In this document: one piece after another, positions 9,495-16,382 of the stretch
Layout: each line of letters opens with the position of its first letter
How positions within the stretch are numbered: the first letter of the stretch is position 1
Assembly (NCBI GenBank): GCA_026770585.1
Contig: MU646367.1
Span: 57,697-78,678, forward strand
Direction of reading: 5' to 3'
DNA: 20,982 nucleotides
DNA from: Baffinella frigidus
Taxonomy: Eukaryota > Cryptophyceae > Cryptomonadales > Baffinellaceae
Translations under genes and position numbers: made by a program
Notes under the pieces: model-generated
Database searches by the model: none
Told to the model about the DNA's origin: nothing
What the model saw: only the letters and a program-made list of their open reading frames with translations

Positions 9495-9880
9495 GCCGGC
9501 GCGGGGCGTAAGCCGCGCTCGCAGAGTGTTTGTGGAGAGACGAGTGGGTCGTAGGTTACGAGCCTGGGTGATAAGGTTGTGAACCGCCAGTTGCTTCAAA
9601 GAGGATGCGATCAATGGCTCCAGGCTTTGACATGTTCCTCTACATGTCCCTTAAGACTGGCCACGTGTGGGAGTAAATCTAACGAAAGACAAGGGACTCC
9701 ATGACGCACGGTCTAGCGTTCACAAGGTGTGGTCTAAAGACCAAGACGTTTATTAAGGTAGATGCAAATTAGCCCAACACGTTTTCACACATCACGGCAC
9801 AGCTCGACCGGCGCGTTCCACTGAAAGGCCTAGCCGTGGTTCTAGAGGGGTCGTGTGATGCGATGGACTGCAGAGGTCCA
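9495..9880 (-). repeat. Diverged copy of DNA downstream of the stathmin-like gene
   Basis: Two stretches match 14240-14440. One is CGCTCGCAGAGTG (about 9512). The other is about 100 bp (9728-9830) containing GCAAATTA, GTTTTCACACA and GGCGCGTTCCACTGA. The copy has about 170 bp of extra DNA between them. On the minus strand the second part contains AATAAA (TTTATT at about 9749), where the other copy has TATAAA. This suggests that the repeat derives from the 3' end region of a gene. Confidence 0.6.
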
Positions 9881-10997
9881 TAAGAACGGGGTTCCTTGTT
9901 CATGATAAGCGTCATGTGCATCACTCGCAATCCCCGGGCCTGAGACCCCCCCAGAAAGGCGGAAATGGACCCATGGATCAGTCAACTACAGGAATCTAGG
10001 CTTGCAGGGCTACAGAAACACCCACCCTTGGTCGAGCCTCGGTCAGTGTCTGTTTTTTTTAATTAGCACCTGCGGCTTGACTGAAATAACGCGATATTTA
10101 GTGAAACCTCTGGTAGATGTATCAGAACACGCAGGCCCCAAATAAGAACACGCAGGCCCCAAATTCGGTACTGGTTCTTCAGTTTTTTGAACATGTAACC
10201 CAGTTCTTTCATCTGGGGGGGTCAAAACTGTTTGCACCCAAGCAGGGTGACAGGAGCTCGAGACACGGTTGCGTGTTGAGTAAAAGCTTTCATTGAAAAA
10301 GGGAAACGGCCAAACCGCCGATTCCTACTTCGGGCTTGCCCGACAAAGTACGAGACTGTTAAAAAGCGTTAATTGAACCCACAGAATAAGGTACACACCT
10401 GTGTGTGATGTGTGGACCTTAATAAACTGAGGACCGCACACCGAAGGGTTTATGTGCGGGCCTTAAATTTAAGGACAACCCTGTTTTTCCAGGGCCTCAG
10501 CAAAATTTAAGGACCTCACAGCCACCGCCAAAAACAAAATGCCCAACATCGCTTACTTCAACGGAGATTGGAGCTAGATATTTTCGGTTTAAAGAATGTG
10601 CTAACATTTTTGGGACAAACTGTGTTCCCGAGTATTCTTGAGTGGTGCATCAACAAAAATTGCACCTAGCCCAGATCCACAGTTAAGGTCCACACCAACC
10701 GAGTTGAGCGCTTGCCTTCTTTGCTTTTGCTGGCCTTGAAGACCAACAGAGGCCCGCACACCGACGGGTTTCAAGCCCCGCACACCAATGGGTTTCACAA
10801 GCCGTATCTTCATTTTGAGTAACCTCTGTAAACTCACTAAAGTCACTCCGACTCCTGAATGTGTGTGTGTGTTCAGAATCCGTCGTGGAACACTGTCACA
10901 TTCCCGATGAGGACACCCTTAGCCGGTTCTGCCGCGATCCTCTGTACACGGGGGCTTGATGTGATTCGAAAGGAAGCATGGTCTTTTTTTGTAGACA
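9881..10997. other. AT-richer repeat-bearing DNA without genes
   Basis: It contains a member of a foldback-element family (about 10045-10215, similar to 12297-12400) with a 20-bp internal tandem near 10122-10162. A CCGCACACCGA.GGGTTT word occurs three times (about 10434, 10753 and 10779), and there is a 14-bp palindrome CCTTAAATTTAAGG near 10464. I see no coding region. Confidence 0.45.
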
Positions 10998-11058
10998 GAA
11001 CAAGTTCCGGTGTCCGCCTATGTTGGGAGCTCGAAGAACCTAAAGGACCTAAAGGATG
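10998..11058 (+). repeat. Left arm of a 61-bp inverted repeat
   Basis: Pairs with 11423-11483 with one mismatch by eye. The arm runs from GAACAAGTTCCGGTG to AAAGGACCTAAAGGATG. The enclosed 364 bp hold no recognised gene. Confidence 0.9.
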
Positions 11059-11316
11059 CTCCTACGTGGGTGTGGGTAGTGTGGGTAGGATGGGAACTCC
11101 GACTCCGACTCTGGGAGGGGATACTGAACGCCCAGCGTGCCACAGAGTCCCTTGTCTTTCGTTGGGTTGGCATGCGTTTAGAAGGCCGGGGGTTCCAGTT
11201 GTACACCAGTCAACTCTTTTGAGTGTCTTTGTTTTGGAAGCCTGGGTGAATCTACTTTGGAGGCCTCATATCCGTGAATCCTTGGGTAACCTCTGAGCCT
11301 ACATACCCACCCCCAA

Positions 11317-11392
11317 AACTAGAACTGACGCCCGCTCGCGTGGGCACTGATGGGCCTAACTAGAACTGACGCCCGCTCGCTTGGGCCGATGC
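11317..11392 (+). repeat. Two-copy 41-bp tandem repeat
   Basis: AACTAGAACTGACGCCCGCT recurs at 11317 and 11358. It lies inside the loop of the 61-bp inverted repeat. Confidence 0.85.
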
Positions 11393-11422
11393 GGAACAAG
11401 AGCAGAGACTGCCACGGCACGA

Positions 11423-11483
11423 CATCCTTTAGGTCCTTTAGGTTCTTCGAGCTCCCAACAAAGGCGGACACCGGAACTTGTTC
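11423..11483 (-). repeat. Right arm of the 61-bp inverted repeat
   Basis: Reverse complement of 10998-11058 with a single visible difference (TATGTT versus TTTGTT). Such near-identity suggests recent formation or selection for the foldback. Confidence 0.9.
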
Positions 11484-11629
11484 GACAGGGTGAGTGACTG
11501 TGTAAAGTCACAAAGACAATTTTTACGTAAAATGAGGGATTGAATCAAAATTCAAAATGGGGCTTGTTATGAACGCTACAAGCCCCACGTGCCGCAAAGT
11601 CCCTGATCTTCAGTTTACTGAAACTGGTC

Positions 11630-11718
11630 ACATGCTTTTAAAGGGCAGAAGTGTCCAGCTTTTAGAGCTTTTAAAGGACAGGAGTGTCGATGCTTTTAAC
11701 GAGCAGGATTGTCCAGAA
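11630..11718 (+). repeat. Three-copy GCTTTTAAAGG-type tandem repeat
   Basis: Imperfect units each starting GCTTTTAA and ending in AGTGTC or ATTGTC, abutting the left edge of the duplicated gene-head segment. Confidence 0.65.
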
Positions 11719-11738
11719 ATGCTCCATCTGGCACCAAC

Positions 11739-11931
11739 CTTGCGGTTGACGTCGGCGTTCTCCAGCTGTGCGGTTGACGTCGGCGTTCTCCAGCTGAGCC
11801 TGGATGTCGGCGAACGACTTCGGGCTGAAGGGCTCCTGCGCCCGGGTCTCTAGCCGGATCTGCGCGGGGCTCTTGAAGCCGGCCGGAACCGGAGACTTGA
11901 TGTCAACCTCAATCACTTCGCCTTTGACCAT
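11739..11931 (-). pseudogene. Broken copy of stathmin-like exon 1
   Basis: Starts at the same ATG context (11931) and encodes the same first 54 residues as the intact gene. A 28-bp internal duplication just before the splice donor shifts the phase, so spliced continuation would be out of frame. None of exons 2 to 5 is visible between 9500 and 11738. It is a 5' fragment left by duplication, still next to a copied promoter and perhaps transcribed. Confidence 0.85.
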
Positions 11932-12013
11932 CGTGGTTATCGATGTACCTCTCCTGAACAGCTCTGAAACACCGCGAACAAGCTTGCCACCACCCTGACT
12001 TGAGAACTTTGAA

Positions 12014-12023
12014 TTTTGGCGGG
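12014..12023 (+). promoter_or_regulatory. E2F-like site in the copied promoter
   Basis: TTTTGGCGGG, the duplicate of the site at 16242-16251, unchanged. Confidence 0.4.
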
Positions 12024-12154
12024 CTGGGTTGACCGAAACAAAAGTCAACAATGACTTTCGAAGAGAACCGAATTCCGGTCGGGTCGTCCCACGAAGGCTG
12101 GAAAGCGGTCCTGCCGAATTGATCTCCTTCCATCCCTCCCAATTCCGGGAAATA

Positions 12155-12283
12155 ATGGCCGATCAGGTGGACGCGGCGGCAAAGGCGCGGGTGGAGAAGC
12201 GCTGCCAGGAAATCGTGGAGACCGAGTCGGGCCTGTGTGCCAGCATCCTGGCGCTCACCGAAAAGCTAGACCACGTCAAGCAG
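12155..12283 (+). pseudogene. Copy of RhoGEF exon 1, otherwise truncated
   Basis: Encodes the same 43 residues as 16383-16511 except that the last codon is CAG instead of GAG. A GT follows (GTCAGA), so a donor could exist, but no further DH exon follows; the next DNA is a foldback-family repeat. Confidence 0.85.
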
Positions 12284-12582
12284 GTCAGAATCACGTGAGA
12301 TTTAGTCAAACCTCTGGCAGAATGATGAAAACACCTAGATCCCAAATCTGGTTCAGGTGTACCTGTGTACGGGTTCTCAAGATTTTTGAACGTGTCATCC
12401 AGATATTCCTGTAGAGCCCTGGGCCTCAGTCAACTACAGGGTGCATGGGGGTATCTGGGCTGTCCCTCAAGTGACCAGTAGGCTCACAGGCCCTACCGTA
12501 GGGCCAAAGGACCTGTCAAGGGCTTCCACGGGCGATTATTCGCGCGTTGGTCACTTAAGGGATAAAAACATGTTTGCTCAAA
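12284..12582. other. Foldback-family repeat and flanking DNA
   Basis: 12297-12400 resembles 10089-10208 (TTTAGT.AAACCTCTGG, then a TTTTTTGAAC.TGT segment). 12485-12560 resembles 12855-12925 in direct orientation (GCCCTACCGTA, GGACCTG, CACTTAAGGGATAA). No gene. Confidence 0.5.
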
Positions 12583-12720
12583 ATCGTTCGGTGTCTGTTT
12601 GCTTGAATTGGTGCGTGTTGACTAAAGATTTCTTCAACCATCTGGAACTAAATTAAGAAAACGGGGTGTGCCAAATCCGGTCTGTGTTCTCAAGTTCTGG
12701 GTTCTTATCCCTTGGGTGGC
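12583..12720 (+). repeat. Left arm of a foldback element
   Basis: Reverse-complement match to 12914-13059 over about 140 bp with small gaps. The match includes ATCGTTCGGTGTC, TTAAGAAAACGGGG and CAAATCCGGTCTGTGTTCT. Confidence 0.85.
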
Positions 12721-12812
12721 AAGGGGGTCTGATTATTGATTACTGAATTTATTAAAGAGGGTTCGCCGTTATTGCCTAACCCGTGCCATTACCCAAATGG
12801 ACCCCCACAGGT

Positions 12813-12884
12813 CCTAGGCAGGTCCTAGCTAGTGTGCCGAGCAGGCCCATGCGCCCTACCGTAAGGCCCTAGGACCTGCCTAGG
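12813..12884. repeat. 15-bp hairpin inside the foldback element
   Basis: CCTAGGCAGGTCCTA (12813-12827) is the exact reverse complement of 12870-12884. Confidence 0.85.
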
Positions 12885-12892
12885 ATCATTTA

Positions 12893-12910
12893 GCCGTCAA
12901 ATTTGACGGC
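12893..12910. repeat. Perfect 18-bp palindrome
   Basis: GCCGTCAAATTTGACGGC, directly before the right foldback arm. Confidence 0.85.
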
Positions 12911-12913
12911 CTC

Positions 12914-13059
12914 GCCACTTAAGGGATAAGAAACCAGAACTTAAGAACACAGACCGGATTTGGCCCCCCCGTTTTCTTAATTTAGTACCAGAGGGTTGAC
13001 TGAATCTTGCGTTGAGTCAACCCTCTGGTACCAATTTAAAAAAACTGACACCGAACGAT
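12914..13059 (-). repeat. Right arm of the foldback element, with nested hairpin
   Basis: Pairs with 12583-12720. It contains its own hairpin: GTACCAGAGGGTTGACT at 12985-13001 and its exact reverse complement at 13015-13031, with a 13-nt loop. Confidence 0.85.
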
Positions 13060-13093
13060 GTCGAAGCATCCGTGTTCTTGTATAGCCTAGATA

Positions 13094-13219
13094 CCCCTGT
13101 ACAGGGGTACCTCGCTCATAAGAAACGCCCACCCCCCTAGCACCACCATAGGGCCCTAGGCATGGGATACTGTAGGGTCCTAGAGGGGCGCTGTTTCTTA
13201 AGCAAGGTACCCCTGAAGG
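13094..13219. repeat. Second foldback element
   Basis: 13094-13140 and 13179-13219 are imperfect inverted repeats (AGGGGTACCT, TAAGAAAC and the CTAG ends pair). The short loop contains further palindromic CCTAGGG words. Confidence 0.7.
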
Positions 13220-13389
13220 GCGTATGATCCTACTGGGCACTTGAGAGGTAGCTCAGATACCACTATAGACCCGATGTACAATTAGCTTTTGGCTAGCGGG
13301 GCTACTCGATGGAGTTGTGTGGTGGAGTGAACTCGTACAAAGCAGTTGTGCTCAAGTTGAGCGTGTATCAAGTCTGTACTTCACACGTC

Positions 13390-13662
13390 CTACAGTTGGT
13401 AATCAATAGATTGGTATGCGGGAAGGGGAGCGCTCGGAGAGCCCAAAAGCTCGCCGTCAGCGTCGGGTACCATGCCGGACCTGATAACGATGGATCCCAG
13501 ATCCACGGCGAGAAAAGCCCCGCCGAGAGGGGGTGGGGGGTTTCTGGGACCGTGGAAGTGCCTTTTTGCTTTCCCAGGCCCTTTCGCGCTGCTGCTCTTG
13601 CACGCAGCCAGGACCCGTCGCAGATCATCCACGCGGGGTTCGCTCTGCGTCTGGAAGTGCAT
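13390..13662 (-). other. Possible coding fragment with a sugar-kinase-like phosphate motif
   Basis: An open minus-strand frame reads a helical stretch (VDDLRRVLAAC) and then FLAVDLGSIVIRSG followed by DADGELLGS. This recalls the N-terminal phosphate loop and first hairpin of ASKHA kinases such as FGGY sugar kinases, but the usual G-T-G/S core is altered and there is no confirmed flanking exon. It may be a decayed exon or chance. The remaining DNA from 13220 to 13780 shows nothing else that I can assign. Confidence 0.2.
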
Positions 13663-13782
13663 CCAGAGAACGGCGAGCGCTCTGAGCAGCGCTCGATCCC
13701 CTTAGACCCTGGACCTCGAAGCCAGACAGTGCCTCGAGGATCAGTCAACTACAGCCCAGGGCGTCTGTCAACTTAGACAGAT

Positions 13783-14096
13783 GCTCGGGCCTAATGTGGA
13801 GAGAGAGTAAAGCGACTTCTACGCGCGGCGTGCAGAGTCTTATGTACGCTTATTCTTCTTCCCATCGAGAGTGTGCCCCTGGCTTGAGTTAAATGTACCT
13901 TCAGTGCCAGGCCGACCAAACCTCCATAGCAACATGTACGCTTGGGCCTGATGAGGAGTGCGAGCAAAGCGACTGCTACACGCGGGCCGCAGAGACTTCC
14001 CTTCCCATCGAGTACATTTAGGTGTGCCCCTTTCCGGAGCTAAATGCACATTCAGTGCCAGACCGACTCACCAATCCTCCTGTGGCAACATGTAAC
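13783..14096 (+). repeat. Two-copy tandem repeat of about 157 bp
   Basis: Unit 1 (13783-13939) and unit 2 (13940-14096) share GGGCCT.ATG, AAAGCGACT.CTAC, TTCCCATCGAG, TGTGCCCCT and TTCAGTGCCAG..CGAC, and both end in GCAACATGTA. They are diverged by substitutions and small gaps. Confidence 0.8.
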
Positions 14097-14573
14097 TTAG
14101 TTCGCGCGAACGGCCTTGCTAAGACAACGCACGACGAGCAACCTCATTTTCTCAGAAGAGGCAGCACGTTCGTGCCCCCCCACCCCCGATCAAAAATCAT
14201 TCGTAGCACCGTACCACCTCGGGGGAAGCGGTGTCTGGCTACATGTTGGCAGGCGGGGCTTGACAGGCGTTGCGCGCTCGCAGAGTGCATGTGCCGAGAC
14301 GCGGTGGCACAGTGGCTATCAAAGACCCAAAAGTTTATAAACGTAGTTGCAAATTACAGTAGCCCAACCCGTTTTCACACACATCGCTGCACAGCTCGCC
14401 GGCCGGCGCGTTCCACTGAGAGGACAACCCAGGATCGTGGATGCGATCCGGACCATCAGTTAGTAAGTTAGTTTGCGCGAGCGGCCTTACGAAGACCGCG
14501 CACGACGAGCAACCTCATGCGCGAGGCTGCCGGAAAGCGCTGCCTGCCTACATGTGGCCGGCGGGGCTCGCGG
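14095..14573 (+). repeat. Direct repeat overlapping the 3' end of the stathmin-like gene
   Basis: 14097-14260 resembles 14463-14573. Shared words are TAGTT.GCGCGA.CGGCCTT, CACGACGAGCAACCTCAT and CTACATGT.GGC.GGCGGGGCT. The second copy includes the gene's final codons and stop; the first contains the matching decayed tail. So the 3' end of the gene and its downstream DNA have been tandemly copied. Confidence 0.7.
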
Positions 14574-16159
14574 CATCCGGACCGGGAGGGCCCGGGGAGC
14601 GGGAGACGGCGCCCGGGGAGCGGACGCCCTTGGCGGGCGACATGCGGCGCGAGGTGGCGACCTTGTTCTCGAGGCTCAGGGCGTGGTTAGTCGCCGCGCT
14701 GAGCATCTTGGACTCGATGCCACAGCGCAGGTCCTCGCGCGCCTGGTTCTCCTTCTCCGCCTGCTTCACCGCAACATCCTTGGCGTGCACCACCTGCGCC
14801 GCCGCCTTGTCCTTCTGCTCCGTCAGAAGCTGGTTGCGCCGCTCCTCCGCCTGCGGCCAACGAAGCCTCCGTCAGCGACCCCAGCCACCGCGCGCACCAC
14901 CGCTGCTCGCTCACTGCATCTGTGCCACGTCTCAAAGGGCTGCACCCCGACATTCAGCCACGGCTGAAAGGGCTGCAAACCGAATGCATGAGCCACGGCT
15001 GAAAGGGCTGCAGTCCGACATTCAGCCGTGGACATTCAGTCACGGCTGAAAAGGGCTGCACATGGGAATGAGAAACGGCAGGGTGAGTGGGGGGCACACC
15101 GCCGACGACTTCTGCTTGTACTTCTCGTCCATCTCGACAAGAGACTGCTGCTTCTTCTGCGCCATCTCCTTCGCCTGCGCGGAAGCACCCACGCGTTTCA
15201 GCCGTCGCTCGCAATACGTGGTTCAGCACCAGTCTGCGACAAAACATGGGCACATGAAGTCTTGCTCAGTGTGTCAGGCGGGAAAAGGTGGTTACCTTGG
15301 TGACCTCCGCGCCCGCTTTGCTGCTCGCCTCCTCGAGCTGCTTCAGGCGGAACTGCTCGGCAGCCGAGAGCTTGCCCTGCTTGCTCTCGGCAGCCTCGTC
15401 GTATTGCGCCTTTTGCGAGGAGTCCTGCTCCTCCCGCTTCCGCTGCACCTCCCCCACCCGGACGTTCATGGCCTTCGTCTTCTCCAGGCTCTCAGCCGCC
15501 TGCGCAGCGCGCTTCTCGTCCGCGGCGCTCTGCCAATCGAATCACGTCAAGTCAGATCCACGCCTCCTCCGTGTGCCCCCTCGCAACAGTGCACGGGGCC
15601 TGCAGGGAAAGGTCTCACCATCTTGTTCTGCACATCCTCCTTGTACTTGTTGGTGAGCTCGCTCAGGGCCTCCTGCGTCTTAACGCCCGCGTCCTTCACC
15701 TTGGTGTTGTACGCGATGGTCTTCTCGGCGCGAGCCGAGAGCAGCGCCTGCGCCGTCCCAAAAGACTCAGCCGGCAGCAAAAATCCTGCACGTGCACTCC
15801 AACAAGGGGGAATATGCCTTCTGCCCACCAATCGCTGCTCCAGAGCACCCTCGCTGCCGTCCTCTCCTCTTTGCTCTATTTCAGCCACACATGAAAGCAC
15901 TGGGGCAGCCTGCTCACTGCACGGTCACAAGGAGCACGAACCCGCAAGCGTTCTGCACCACCTGCAGCATGGATATGCTCCATCGGGCACCAACCTTGCG
16001 GTTGACGTCGGCGTTCTCCAGCTGAGCCTGGATGTCGGCGAACGACTTCGGGCTGAAGGGCTCCTGCGCCCGGGTCTCTAGCCGGATCTGCGCGGGGCTC
16101 TTGAAGCCGGCCGGAACCGGAGACTTGATGTCAACCTCAATCACTTCGCCTTTGACCAT
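14548..16159 (-). CDS. Stathmin-like coiled-coil protein, 5 exons
   Basis: Exons (minus strand): 16159-15995, 15747-15619, 15529-15296, 15174-15100, 14850-14548, giving 301 residues, with every intron in phase 0. Stathmins bind tubulin dimers and regulate microtubule assembly. Here a capping-peptide-like start (VIEVDIKSPVPAG, then PFSPKSFADIQ) leads into a long helix QLENADVNRKALLSARAEK, which matches the stathmin pattern of S-P-x-x-x-S plus charged helix. Charged heptad-like coiled coil continues to about residue 265. The end is a Ser-Pro-rich tail (RSPGAVSRSPGPPGP), a possible phosphorylation region. Animal stathmins are about 150 residues, so this form is extended. An in-frame upstream ATG exists at 16279, but it would overlap the divergent gene's own upstream ATG; I prefer 16159. 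A related 5' fragment lies at 11739-11931. Confidence 0.82.
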
Positions 16160-16382
16160 CGTGGTTATCGATGCACCTCTCCTGAACAGCTCTGAAACAC
16201 CGCGAACAAGCTTGCCACCACCCTGACTTGAGAACTTTGAATTTTGGCGGGCTGGGTTGACCGAAACAAAAGTCAACAATGACTTTCGAAGAGAACCGAA
16301 TTCCGGTCGGGTCGTCCCACGAAGGCTGGAAAGCGGTCCTGCCGAATTGATCCCCTTCCATCCCTCCCAATTCCGGGAAATA
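16160..16382. promoter_or_regulatory. Divergent promoter shared by stathmin-like and RhoGEF genes
   Basis: The 223 bp between the two start codons must hold both promoters and both 5' leaders. No TATA box is visible. An E2F-like word is present at 16242-16251. A short inverted repeat GTTGAC/GTCAAC (about 16255-16277) and repeated AATTCCGG words (about 16299 and 16369) are other candidate sites. The whole segment is copied at 11932-12154 with about two changes. Confidence 0.7.
16242..16251 (+). promoter_or_regulatory. E2F-like binding word
   Basis: TTTTGGCGGG fits the E2F/DP consensus (TTTSGCGS with flanking T). In plants, algae and animals such sites drive genes around DNA replication and division. 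The match is short, so function is inference. Confidence 0.4.

Larger units (their letters stand above)
11719..12283. repeat. Segmental duplicate of the divergent gene heads (copy of 15975-16511)
   Basis: Matches 15975-16511 at an offset of 4228 bp with only about four substitutions by eye, plus one 28-bp tandem duplication (11741-11768 and 11769-11796). It carries both first exons and the whole intervening promoter. At the right, homology stops at the last codon of RhoGEF exon 1, and a foldback-element copy begins at once. Confidence 0.92.

Noticed and set aside
10859-11296. 145-codon plus-strand frame
   Set aside because: It spans one arm of the 61-bp inverted repeat and shows no domain signature.
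9031-14540. tRNA or rRNA genes in the gene-poor interval
   Set aside because: No cloverleaf with a TTC-arm consensus and no rRNA-like core was recognised by eye; a covariance-model scan would be needed for certainty.
15062-16081. 339-codon plus-strand open frame
   Set aside because: It is antisense to the stathmin-like exons and introns; the minus strand gives a conserved, phase-consistent protein.
16257-16279. Upstream in-frame ATGs for both divergent genes (16279 minus, 16257 plus)
   Set aside because: Using both would make the two coding regions overlap and leave no promoter. The downstream ATGs at 16159 and 16383 give sensible protein starts.
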